In this document: positions 52,552 to 61,262 of the stretch, one piece after another | Layout: each line of letters begins with the position of its first letter | Numbering within the stretch: the stretch's first letter is position 1 | Source of the DNA: F22 sp963675625 | GTDB lineage: Bacteria > Bacteroidota > Bacteroidia > Bacteroidales > Bacteroidaceae | Direction of reading: 5' to 3' | Length of the DNA: 64,000 nt | Assembly: GCA_963675625.1 (NCBI GenBank) | Contig: OY776497.1 | Location: forward strand, 1 to 64,000 | Made by a program: the position numbers and the translations under genes | Notes under the pieces: model-generated | What the model saw: only the letters and a program-made list of their open reading frames with translations | What the model was told of the DNA's origin: nothing | Databases searched by the model: none

Positions 52552-53697
52552 TTAGAAGTAGTAGCCGATGTTGATGTTTAGGCGGGTGTTCCAGTCGCCA
52601 TTATCGCCGCCTTGGGCGAAGGAATCGTTCCAATCGCCTCCTATCCAGGCGTGGCGTTTGGCAAGTATGTAATCGACGTAGGTGTAGATAGGGCCCATGG
52701 TGAGCTGGCAGCCGAGGACGTTCTGGTAGCTATCTTTGTAGCCGTCTTTGAGTTTGTCGAGCATGCTGAAGTCGTTGTAGACTTTGATTTCGCTCAGGAA
52801 TTTGGACTTTACTGGGATGGCGTAGCTTAGGCAGGCGGTGAGGCCTTGGCCTTCTGTGGCTACATGGTATGGACCATTGAAGGCGGTCATGGTGATGTAG
52901 TCGGTGGATGTGCCTTCGGCATTTTTAGGGTCCATCTTATAGTAGAAATATTCGGTCATAAGATGCCAGCGTTTGTACTGGGCGGTATAGTGTAGGGCTA
53001 CGGCTGTCTGGTGCCCCATGTCTTCGGTGTCGAGGTTGTAGAGTCCGCCGTATTGAAGGGATAGGCCGAGTTCTTGTTTGGTTTTGGTGCCCCAACGATA
53101 GAGTCCTTGTAGGTTGATGGTGTTGGTTTCACGATTAGCCCCTGCGACGTCGTATCCGTAGCGGGCGCCGCTGATTTCGGATTTGTCGCCCGAACTTTGT
53201 AGGTCGGAGTTCTTGAAGAATACTCCGCGGAAGGCCCAGTGGGTACCGGTGTAGCTGTATCCTATACCGGTATCGGCATCGTCTTCTAGACCGATGTAGT
53301 AGGGGAGGTTGAAGTAGAAGTTGTTGGCTGTATAGGGTTTGATGCCGAAGGGAACGGGAACCAGACCTACGTCGACGCGCTGTTGGTCGTCTATATGGAA
53401 GGATGCGTAGCCGTATTTGAGCATAAAGCCGCCGAAAGAATCGGCATAGTAGCGGGCATCGGCGTGTAGGGAGATATTGTTGTACTTGGCATTAACATCT
53501 AGACGGAATACGTCGTAGACGAAGTCTCCACCGCGTTTTTCGGTGTTGTCTTGCCAGTCTGAATAGCTGTAGGAAAAACGTAGGGCTCCTCCGAGTTTTA
53601 CTTCTGGTTTTTCTTCTTCACTTGCATGTAGCAATGCGCCAAAGCCTGTGTATGCGCAGGCAAGGAGCAAAAATGCTATTTTTTTGCTTCTATACAT
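52552..53697 (-). CDS. Outer-membrane porin, phosphate-selective-porin-like
   Basis: 381 aa. Signal peptide KIAFLLLACAYTGFGALLHA, then alternating aromatic/hydrophilic beta strands (LGGALRFSYSYSDWQDN, GFMLKYGYASFHIDDQQRVD, VPVPFGIKPYTANNFYFNLP) and a C-terminal end NTRLNINIGYYF with terminal Phe. The GLVPVPFGI region resembles OprO/OprP-like porins; substrate unknown. It heads the small operon with the broken betaine transporter gene, so it may once have served osmolyte uptake. Confidence 0.82.
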   Translation of the reverse strand: MYRSKKIAFLLLACAYTGFGALLHASEEEKPEVKLGGALRFSYSYSDWQDNTEKRGGDFVYDVFRLDVNAKYNNISLHADARYYADSFGGFMLKYGYASFHIDDQQRVDVGLVPVPFGIKPYTANNFYFNLPYYIGLEDDADTGIGYSYTGTHWAFRGVFFKNSDLQSSGDKSEISGARYGYDVAGANRETNTINLQGLYRWGTKTKQELGLSLQYGGLYNLDTEDMGHQTAVALHYTAQYKRWHLMTEYFYYKMDPKNAEGTSTDYITMTAFNGPYHVATEGQGLTACLSYAIPVKSKFLSEIKVYNDFSMLDKLKDGYKDSYQNVLGCQLTMGPIYTYVDYILAKRHAWIGGDWNDSFAQGGDNGDWNTRLNINIGYYF

Positions 53698-53879
53698 ATA
53701 ATATAATTAAGGATTAGTGGGACTTGACAAGTAAATAATATACCATCAATAAGAAAAAATATAATCATACGATGCGGTGCAAGATGTCCATATGATATGC
53801 CGTGGAAATAAGGGCAAGGACATTAATTTATAGGTAAAATATGAGTATGCACACGCGGTCCCTATCTGTAAGTTCAATG

Positions 53880-53911
53880 CAAATATACAGATTTTTTTTG
53901 AGGTATGCAAA
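53880..53911 (-). promoter_or_regulatory. Predicted promoter of the porin operon
   Basis: On the minus strand TTTG (53911-53908), 20 bases, TATATTTG (53887-53880). Leader about 175 bases to the porin start. Confidence 0.65.
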
Positions 53912-53924
53912 TTCATAGGGGGAC

Positions 53925-55007
53925 TTACCAGACGATGCCTAAGGGCTTTTCGCCTCCAAGAAGCCAAGTATAGACGCTTTTTAATTGCTTGGCTATGGCG
54001 CGAGCAGAGTATTCTCGCTCGACCAATCGACGGCCGTTTTGGCCCATCAGCTTGAGGTAGCTATTGGGGGTGTGGTAGGCGTCTAGGAGGGCTTTGTTGA
54101 GCGAACTCTGGTTGGGTTCGATAGTCCAGCCGCAGCAGTTGACATCCAGGCTGTGACTAGGGGAGCCTTGGGTGCCAATACAAGGTATGCCGCGAACGAG
54201 ACCTTCGAGAAGACGACGGGAGGAATTCTCATGGGCGTTGGGCATGACGAGTATGCTGCAGCTGGATAGGGCTTCATCTTTTTCTGGTCCTTCTATATCG
54301 CCGACGAAGTGCACGTGCGAACTGATGCCTAGGCGCTTCACTTCATCTTGAAGATTAAGAATATAGGCGCCTTCGTAGCTGCCTATAATGAGGACTTCGA
54401 TGGGGCGCTTGATGGACATAGCGGGGAGCACTTTCAATAGGGAGTGTACGCTATAGAAGATGCGTTCGATATGCTTTTCGGGATGTATGAGGCCAGAAAA
54501 ACCGATACGGAATGTATTGTCTGTATGGGTTTCTGATAGGGGGTTGATCTCGATCGGGTTGGGGATAAGACAAACGGGATTGGTGAATCCTAGTTGCCTA
54601 AAATGACGTAATTCGCTCTCGCTGGTGACGTGCACACAGGTGGCTTCCTGTAAGCGCTTACGGATAAGTATCTGATATTCGAGATGTTGGATAAAGGATA
54701 GATGGTTGAGGTGTTTGGGATCGAGCATGCCATTGAGCGAAATCATATAGGGCTTGTGGGCGTGCTGGGCGTTGGTATGACAAGTGGATAAGGACCAACG
54801 GTCAATGCTTTGTGCGTGGTAGATGTCGTAAATCTCTGGACTGCGATAACTGCGCAATCTTTTCCATGAAGAATCGAGTAAATTCTCTTGAAAACTGGGA
54901 GCTATCAAAGATACTCCAATCCCTGCGGCTTGCAACTCTTGTGCAAGTAGTGTAGCAGGGCACAAAACGTTTGCGGCATTCTCGCCGCGAGTGTACATAA
55001 CTTTCAT
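53925..55007 (-). CDS. Glycosyltransferase family 4
   Basis: 360 aa, GT-B fold. N-terminal VMYTRGENAANVLCPATLLA; RIGFSGLIHPEKHIERIF; VHFVGDIEGPEKDEALSSCS; E-x7-E ENSSRRLLE; ends GVYTWLLGGEKPLGIVW-like. No neighbour on its strand; it belongs to the polysaccharide region that continues to the right. Confidence 0.82.
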   Translation of the reverse strand: MKVMYTRGENAANVLCPATLLAQELQAAGIGVSLIAPSFQENLLDSSWKRLRSYRSPEIYDIYHAQSIDRWSLSTCHTNAQHAHKPYMISLNGMLDPKHLNHLSFIQHLEYQILIRKRLQEATCVHVTSESELRHFRQLGFTNPVCLIPNPIEINPLSETHTDNTFRIGFSGLIHPEKHIERIFYSVHSLLKVLPAMSIKRPIEVLIIGSYEGAYILNLQDEVKRLGISSHVHFVGDIEGPEKDEALSSCSILVMPNAHENSSRRLLEGLVRGIPCIGTQGSPSHSLDVNCCGWTIEPNQSSLNKALLDAYHTPNSYLKLMGQNGRRLVEREYSARAIAKQLKSVYTWLLGGEKPLGIVW

Positions 55008-55160
55008 ATCGGTGTAAGTAAGATAAAGGTCTTTTAGTGTCCTTTTAGGTCATTATTTTCATGTAGCGGAGCAAAGTTAATAATTATATTGGAATGGGAA
55101 AGTTAAATGCAAATAAAAATTACAGAAAATATTTTTATGTGCTCAATAGGTGTGTAAACG

Positions 55161-55191
55161 TTTGATTTTATGGTCAAAATGTGTATATTTG
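55161..55191 (+). promoter_or_regulatory. Predicted promoter of the first ATP-grasp gene
   Basis: TTTG (55161-55164), 19 bases, TATATTTG (55184-55191): an exact consensus match. It lies downstream of the first possible start codon (55150), which decides the start of the gene at 55249. Confidence 0.78.
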
Positions 55192-55248
55192 CAAAATATA
55201 GACATGTACTTTTGTTTTTATCATAAAAATCTTGCAAAAACGGCACGT

Positions 55249-56448
55249 ATGAAAAAGAAATTATTGTTGCTTGGCGGGGGATCGGCTTTAATTCCCGTAA
55301 TTGAAAAAGCTAAACAGTTGGGGGCTTATGTGATTACATGCGATTATTTTCCGCATTATCCAGCGCATAAGGTTTCTGATGAATATCATAATGTGTCTAT
55401 CGTAGATAAGGAGGCGGTATTACAATTGGCCACAGAATTGAAGATCGATGGTATTATGTCGTTTGCAACTGACCCTGGGGTGACAACAGCAAGTTATGTG
55501 GCTGAGAAGATGAATCTGCCTGGGGTGCCTTATCAAGCGGCTTGTATCTTACAGAATAAAGGGTTGTTTAGACGTTTTCTTAAAGAGAATGGGTTTAATG
55601 TGCCCGAGGCAGTGGTGCATCATGACTGGAGAGGATTGATGGAATCGGCCAAAGGTATGAAGCTTCCTGTGATGGTTAAACCTGTAGATTCGGCGGGTAG
55701 TAAGGGGGTGAGTAGGATAGATCGTTGGGAGGATTTGGAGGAAGCGTGGAAGTTGGCGCAGGATCACTCCTTGTCTAAAAAAGTTTTGATGGAGGAGTAT
55801 ATTGATACCTTAGGATATGCTTCTGATTCTGATTGTTTCTCGGTGGATAATGAACTGGTATTCTGTTCTTTTTCTGATCAATATTTTGATCATCAAGCCA
55901 CCAATCCGTATACACCTGCTGGATTTAGATGGCCTAGTACGATGCCTATGATATACCAGGAAGAGTTGAAAAATGAGGTGCAACGATTGATTAGGTTGCT
56001 CCATCTTGGAACTTCTTTGTATAATGTGGAAACTAGGGTGTCAAAGCAGGGGGTACCTTATATTATGGAGGTGTCGCCTAGAGGTGGGGGCAATCGATTG
56101 GCGGAGGTGTTGGGTATGTGTTCGGGTGTAGATCTTATTACAGCTAGTATATGCCATGCTTTAGGAGAATCATTGCTTTACGTAGAGCCGTTTGTATGTG
56201 ATGGATATTGGGCGGAATATATAGTGCATGCAGAAAGAGCAGGGGTATTTATGGGGGTGTCTATTCACGATGATATCAAGATGTTTGTCAGGGATGTGTC
56301 GCTGGACAAGCAGGTGGGTGAAGATGTACAAGGATTTACTGGTGCCAATCAGATGATTGGAACGGTTATTCTGCAGTTTGAATCTAGAGGACAGATGGAG
56401 TCGTATATGGACAACCTTGAAAAGTATATACAGGTCATCTTGACATAA
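55249..56448 (+). CDS. ATP-grasp ligase
   Basis: 399 aa from Met 55249. The Rossmann start KLLLLGGGSALIPVIEKAKQ is followed by the PreATP-grasp pattern GIMSFATDPGVTTASYVA and by the ATP-grasp core (PVMVKPVDSAGSKGVSRI, VLMEEYIDTLGYASDSDCFS, YIMEVSPRGGGNRLAEVLG with the metal-binding Glu and the Asn/Arg). It would link a carboxylate to an amine using ATP. Such enzymes in polysaccharide loci may attach amino acids to sugars; the substrate here is unknown. Convergent with the next gene, six bases apart. Confidence 0.85.
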   Translation: MKKKLLLLGGGSALIPVIEKAKQLGAYVITCDYFPHYPAHKVSDEYHNVSIVDKEAVLQLATELKIDGIMSFATDPGVTTASYVAEKMNLPGVPYQAACILQNKGLFRRFLKENGFNVPEAVVHHDWRGLMESAKGMKLPVMVKPVDSAGSKGVSRIDRWEDLEEAWKLAQDHSLSKKVLMEEYIDTLGYASDSDCFSVDNELVFCSFSDQYFDHQATNPYTPAGFRWPSTMPMIYQEELKNEVQRLIRLLHLGTSLYNVETRVSKQGVPYIMEVSPRGGGNRLAEVLGMCSGVDLITASICHALGESLLYVEPFVCDGYWAEYIVHAERAGVFMGVSIHDDIKMFVRDVSLDKQVGEDVQGFTGANQMIGTVILQFESRGQMESYMDNLEKYIQVILT

Positions 56449-56454
56449 TTCGAC

Positions 56455-57609
56455 TTAATCGACTGAGGTATATTGGTTGATTAGGGAATGTATTTCTTTT
56501 TCGGTATCCAGAGATGGGGTGCTGTATATAAAGTGCCCTTGACGACCCGAAACGTCGGGACGACAGTAGTGGGTGTGTTGAAACATCCAGGGGGCATCGC
56601 GATAGGTTTGGGCAAAGGAATCGACCCAAGGACTTTGGGTGCTCTGAAAATAGATGCCTGTATATCGTGAGATATGACCATCGTAGTGGATGGGGGATTG
56701 GCCGAGGGATACACGGATCATATTGCTTATATAATCATAAGAGGTGGTTTCTTCTGCCAGATGGTAACTAATGCCTGCACCACTGCCGTGAGCGGCTATT
56801 TCAATCAGATATAACTGCCCTGTGGAGGTGAGTAGGAATTCTAGGAAACAGGCATGGTTCTCAACGTGTAGTGCATCTAAAATATCTGTGGTCGTTTGGC
56901 ATATGGTGGCATAGGTTTCTCGGGAGATGTGGCTGGGTTGACGTCTTACTTGTCCCGATGGAGCATGGTCGTGCTGGATACCTATATCGGTTAGTACGAT
57001 CATTTGGTGTTGACCGTGGTAACTGAGCGTGTCTACTTCTATCTGTTGGGCTTCGATATATTCTTCAATAATAATGGTTTGGCTGGGAGATGAGAGACGT
57101 GCGTGCTGGATGGCATGGGCTATATCGCTGTGTTGGCGCACGATGGTGATACCGCGTCCACCACAAGAGTCAATGGGTTTGACGATAACGGGCATATCAA
57201 CTGATGGAATAGGATCTGTAGCTCGAAGGCATATATAATGGGGTTGTGTACATAGTTGATGGGTCTGGATAAAACGACGCGTGGTTTGTTTGTTGTCACA
57301 TATCTGGGCGGTGTGAAGGCTGACGCCTGGTAAGTGCATGGCGTGACAAACATGGGCTATGGTTGGGGTGGTGATCTCAAGAGCATTGCTTAATATGGCG
57401 TCTATGTGATGTGTGTGACAATAATCAAGTACTTTTTTTTGATCTGTCACGGAGATGTCGGCATAGTAATCGGCACATTTTCTACAACACGCATCTTTGG
57501 CCCATGCTATGCAATGGACTTCTAAATCAAGGGCCTTGGCTTTTTCGTACAACTTAATATGGTATTCGCTGGCTCCGAGTAAGGCTATTCTTTTTTTTAA
57601 TTTAGTCAT
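56455..57609 (-). CDS. ATP-grasp ligase, paralogue
   Basis: 384 aa from Met 57609. RIALLGASEYHIKLYEKAKA, AILSNALEITTPTIAHVC, core PVIVKPIDSCGGRGITIVRQ, IIIEEYIEAQQIEVDTLSYH, LYLIEIAAHGSGAGISYHLA. Same overall layout as the enzyme at 55249, about one third identical by eye. It has a Cys-rich patch CRKCADYYADIS near residue 45. Minus strand, so regulated separately from both neighbours. Confidence 0.83.
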   Translation of the reverse strand: MTKLKKRIALLGASEYHIKLYEKAKALDLEVHCIAWAKDACCRKCADYYADISVTDQKKVLDYCHTHHIDAILSNALEITTPTIAHVCHAMHLPGVSLHTAQICDNKQTTRRFIQTHQLCTQPHYICLRATDPIPSVDMPVIVKPIDSCGGRGITIVRQHSDIAHAIQHARLSSPSQTIIIEEYIEAQQIEVDTLSYHGQHQMIVLTDIGIQHDHAPSGQVRRQPSHISRETYATICQTTTDILDALHVENHACFLEFLLTSTGQLYLIEIAAHGSGAGISYHLAEETTSYDYISNMIRVSLGQSPIHYDGHISRYTGIYFQSTQSPWVDSFAQTYRDAPWMFQHTHYCRPDVSGRQGHFIYSTPSLDTEKEIHSLINQYTSVD

Positions 57610-57629
57610 AGGTTTGTTTTGTGTATACG

Positions 57630-57637
57630 CAAATATA
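57630..57637 (-). promoter_or_regulatory. Predicted -7 element for the second ATP-grasp gene
   Basis: TATATTTG on the minus strand, 20 bases before the start codon. No clear -33 box. Confidence 0.45.
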
Positions 57638-57764
57638 ATCATTAAAAATCAAGAGTTGAAATGTATTTGTGTTTTTTTGTCTATTGATTTGCTTTTTCTG
57701 AAATAAATGTTTAAATTTGACGAATTAGAATAGGCAATATAGAGATTATTAGAGTGATTTTCTC

Positions 57765-57772
57765 TAGCTTTG
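57765..57772 (+). promoter_or_regulatory. Possible -7 element for the third ATP-grasp gene
   Basis: TAGCTTTG fits TAnnTTTG, 56 bases before the start codon; no clear -33 box. Confidence 0.35.
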
Positions 57773-57828
57773 TTAATTTTATTTGCGCTTAACTGATCTT
57801 GATTGTTAATCTAAATTGAAAACTAAAC

Positions 57829-58839
57829 ATGTTAAACATACTCGTTACAACTATTGGGGGAAGACTATATCTCCTCGAATTTCTCAAACAAATCTTGAAG
57901 GGCAAAGGGGAATTGCATGTGGGCAATAGTGTGGAGACTTTCACCATGAAATTGGCCGATAAATCTGTGATTACTCCTATGATCTATGATGAGAAGTACA
58001 TCGATTTTTTACTGGACTATTGTAGCAAAAATCAAATTAAAGCGGTGATCTCTTTTTTTGATATTGATTTGTATGTGCTGGCTCAAAATAAACAACGTTT
58101 TCTTGAAAAGGGAATACAAGTGCTGATTTCTGATCAGCATGTGGTCAATATATGCAATGATAAGTGGGCTACGTATCAGTTTCTTACATCTATAGGGTTG
58201 AAGCAACCAAAATCGTTTGTGCATCTACAGGAAGCTAAAAAAGCTGTAGACAACGGGGAGGTGCAATGGCCTCTTATTATCAAGCCGAGATGGGGACAGG
58301 CATCTATCGGGGTATATAAGGTTGAAGGGATGGAGGAACTGGAGGTGATGTATGCTCGGTTAAATAGGGAGATCTTTAATAGTCCGTTAAAGTATGAATC
58401 GGAAATGGACAAAAAGGCTTGTGTCATTATTCAGGAAGTGATTGCGGCGGATGAATATGGCTTGGAGATATTAAATGATTTGCAGGGTAGATATGTGACG
58501 ATGGCTGCTAAACGGAAGTTGGCTATTAGAGGAGGTGAATCCTATGAAACTATCATGGTCGATAGTGCTCCATTTGTGGAGGTTGCTAAGCGCATTGCCG
58601 ATACTCTGGGGCATATAGCGAGTATAGATATTGATGCATTCTTAACGACTAATAATGAGGTGGTTATACTAGAAATGAATGCACGATTTGGTGCTCAATA
58701 TGCTTTTACTCATGCTGCTGGAGGAGAGTTTCTAACGCAGGTGATCTTATGGCTTATGGGAAAGGAAACAGATAATAATCTCATACACCCCAAAGTGGGT
58801 GTGAGGGCTTGTAAGGCATATAAGGTCTTCGAGTATTAA
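57829..58839 (+). CDS. ATP-grasp ligase, carbamoyl-phosphate-synthetase-like
   Basis: 336 aa. ILVTTIGGRLYLLEFLKQIL, then AVISFFDIDLYVLAQNKQRF, NDKWATYQFLTSIGLKQPKS, core PLIIKPRWGQASIGVYKV, CVIIQEVIAADEYGLEILND and ASIDIDAFLTTNNEVVILEM followed by NARFGAQYAF. This is closer to CarB-type and PylC-type ATP-grasp enzymes than the two neighbours. It starts the plus-strand polysaccharide operon with wzx 15 bases downstream. Confidence 0.85.
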   Translation: MLNILVTTIGGRLYLLEFLKQILKGKGELHVGNSVETFTMKLADKSVITPMIYDEKYIDFLLDYCSKNQIKAVISFFDIDLYVLAQNKQRFLEKGIQVLISDQHVVNICNDKWATYQFLTSIGLKQPKSFVHLQEAKKAVDNGEVQWPLIIKPRWGQASIGVYKVEGMEELEVMYARLNREIFNSPLKYESEMDKKACVIIQEVIAADEYGLEILNDLQGRYVTMAAKRKLAIRGGESYETIMVDSAPFVEVAKRIADTLGHIASIDIDAFLTTNNEVVILEMNARFGAQYAFTHAAGGEFLTQVILWLMGKETDNNLIHPKVGVRACKAYKVFEY

Positions 58840-58854
58840 GAGGATAATATAGAG

Positions 58855-60300
58855 ATGAATACATCGCTTAAACAGAAAACGGTGCATGGTATGATGTGGA
58901 GCGGAATAGATAAATTCGCGACACAGGGGGTACAGTTTGTATTGCAAATTGTACTGGCACGTATGCTGTTGCCTGAAGATTATGGTATTATCGCGATGTT
59001 GGCTATATTTCTAGCGGTGGGAGAAACATTTATAGATAGTGGGTTCTCTAGGGCACTGATTCAAAAAAATGATTGTACGGAAAACGATTATACAACGACG
59101 CTTATTTTCAATATAGTTGTGGGGGTGGTGGCTTTCTTGTTGCTATTTTCTGCATCGGGGGTTATCGCGGACTTTTATAATATTCCACTGTTGGCTCCAA
59201 TCGCGAAGGCAATGGGGGTGGTGTTTATTTGTAATTCGTTGTGTATTGTACAGCAGGCGATGTTGACTATTCGTTTGGACTTTCGCAGACAAACGATTGT
59301 GTCATTAACTTCGGTGATTGTGGCTGGAGGGGTGGCAGTGTATATGGCGTATAGGGGATTTGGACCCTGGTGTATTGCGGTGCAGGCTATTGTACAGGCT
59401 TTATTACGGTGTATACTGTTTTGGGTTGTATGTGCTTGGTGGCCAGCTGGCCGTTTTGACAAGAAGGCTTTCAATCGCTTGTTTAACTTTGGATCTAAAC
59501 TTCTAGCTTCGGCGTTGATTAATACAGTGTATAATAATTTGTACACGTTGTTTGTTGGGAAGGTCTTTTCGTCTAAGATGTTGGGATTTTTTGCAAGAGC
59601 TGATCAATTTGCAGCTTTGCCATCGTCTACGTTGACGGGGGTGATGCAGAGGGTGGTTTTCCCAGTGTTGAGTAAACTGAAGGGGGATGACAAGGAATTG
59701 AGAGCGAAGTATATCATCTTTTTACGGTTAGCTTCGAGCATTGTGTTTCCTGCTATGGTGGGGATTATTTGTGTGGCAAAACCATTGGTCATTGCTTTTT
59801 TGACTGAAAAATGGGCGATGGTGGTGGTTTTACTCCAAATTGTGAGTGTAGCGTATTTATGGAGGCCTATACATGCGATCAATTTGAGTCTGCTGGAAGT
59901 GAAAGGGAGAACTGATCTGTTTCTTAAAACGGAGATTGTGAAAAAGATGATTGGTTCCTGTATCTTGCTGGTATCTATGTCTTTCTCAATCTATTATGTG
60001 TGTATAGGTGTGGCTTTGTCTTCTACTATTGGATTATTTGTCAATACATACTATTCGCATAAATTACTGAATTTGGGCTTATGGGTGCAGTTGAAAAAAC
60101 TCGTAGGTGTGATGGGTGGATGTGCATGGATGGCTTTGTGTATTTTTTTGTGGAATATATTGGTGCCTATACAAAATGTATGGGGGGTACTGTGGTCGAA
60201 TATAGCTATAGGGATAGTGATGTATATCGCGTATCACGCTGTATTGCACACGATGGAATTTGCTTTTTTTGTTCAACTAATTAAAGAGAGAAGATCATGA
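58855..60300 (+). CDS. Wzx flippase, WzxC/MOP-type
   Basis: 481 aa with about 14 hydrophobic segments. The N-terminal MMWSGIDKFATQGVQFVLQI and LLPEDYGIIAMLAIFLAVGE, and the middle FNFGSKLLASALINTVYNNL, are those of the colanic-acid-type flippases. It moves lipid-linked repeat units across the inner membrane. Not closely related to the flippase at 7492. The stop overlaps the next start by four bases. Confidence 0.9.
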   Translation: MNTSLKQKTVHGMMWSGIDKFATQGVQFVLQIVLARMLLPEDYGIIAMLAIFLAVGETFIDSGFSRALIQKNDCTENDYTTTLIFNIVVGVVAFLLLFSASGVIADFYNIPLLAPIAKAMGVVFICNSLCIVQQAMLTIRLDFRRQTIVSLTSVIVAGGVAVYMAYRGFGPWCIAVQAIVQALLRCILFWVVCAWWPAGRFDKKAFNRLFNFGSKLLASALINTVYNNLYTLFVGKVFSSKMLGFFARADQFAALPSSTLTGVMQRVVFPVLSKLKGDDKELRAKYIIFLRLASSIVFPAMVGIICVAKPLVIAFLTEKWAMVVVLLQIVSVAYLWRPIHAINLSLLEVKGRTDLFLKTEIVKKMIGSCILLVSMSFSIYYVCIGVALSSTIGLFVNTYYSHKLLNLGLWVQLKKLVGVMGGCAWMALCIFLWNILVPIQNVWGVLWSNIAIGIVMYIAYHAVLHTMEFAFFVQLIKERRS

Positions 60301-61229
60301 AATATGCGGCTGTTGTAATGACTACATTATGTAGATATACTCATTTGGTGGCTTTATTGGAGTCACTAAAAAGGAATACTGGGGCGGAATATACAGAGGT
60401 GTTTATTGCGCTAGACTATCCTGCTTTGGACAGTCACTGGGATGGGTATAATAAAATCATTCAATATGTAGATCATATTGAGGGCTTTAAGCAAGTGCAT
60501 GTACATAAGCGTCCATATAACTATGGCCCGAGAAGAAATAGAGCGGAGGTTATTAAAGTGGTAGAGGAATCCTTCGATCGGATAATTTACACGGAGGATG
60601 ACAATATATTCGCACCCAATTTTCTCGAGTTTGTCAATAAGGGTTTGGAGAGGTATAAGGATGATCTCTCGGTAGTGGCTATATGTGGGTATAGGCATTT
60701 CTACAATATATGTTTTGATGATAATAATTATTACATGCAAAGTAGTGAGTTCTCTGCATGGGGATATGGGTACTGGCGAGATAAAACAAGGGAAATAAAA
60801 AAAGGAATCACGTATACGTTCTTTTTGAACATATTACGCAATCCAGTTAAATTATATAGGGCTTATAAACGGGGGTGGAATCACCTAGAAACGTTATATG
60901 ATGCTTCTAGAAAGACATGGGATGGTAGTACGAAGGATACGGTGTATGGTGAGATTATCTTTGATAAAGGGGCCAAAGTGGTGATGCCTACAGTGTCGAA
61001 AGTAAGAAACATGGGATGGGATGGTTCTGGTAACATCCAAGAAACGGATGAGAATCTGATTGATGTGCACCATAATCAACCTTTGGATAATGAAAAGACT
61101 TTTGAATATCACGGAGAGGATCATTATTTTAAAGAGAATGCACAAGTCTATGCTAAGGAGTCTTATGCAAGAGATAAGAAATGGCATGTGTTCGTTCGGG
61201 TTGTGTTTCGTGTCATCTTTGGAGGATAA
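60297..61229 (+). CDS. GT-A glycosyltransferase, GNT-I-like
   Basis: 310 aa. VVMTTLCRYTHLVALLESLK, TEVFIALDYPALDSHWDGYN, then RIIYTEDDNIFAPNFLEFVN, the acidic metal-binding EDD motif at the position of DxD, ICGYRHFYNIC, and SEFSAWGYGYWRDKTREIKK. Layout resembles GNT-I/GT13-like enzymes seen in bacterial polysaccharide loci. Cytoplasmic. Overlaps wzx by four bases. Confidence 0.75.
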   Translation: MKYAAVVMTTLCRYTHLVALLESLKRNTGAEYTEVFIALDYPALDSHWDGYNKIIQYVDHIEGFKQVHVHKRPYNYGPRRNRAEVIKVVEESFDRIIYTEDDNIFAPNFLEFVNKGLERYKDDLSVVAICGYRHFYNICFDDNNYYMQSSEFSAWGYGYWRDKTREIKKGITYTFFLNILRNPVKLYRAYKRGWNHLETLYDASRKTWDGSTKDTVYGEIIFDKGAKVVMPTVSKVRNMGWDGSGNIQETDENLIDVHHNQPLDNEKTFEYHGEDHYFKENAQVYAKESYARDKKWHVFVRVVFRVIFGG

Positions 61230-61262
61230 ACTAGAGATCAGTATAATTTAAATGACATTAGT

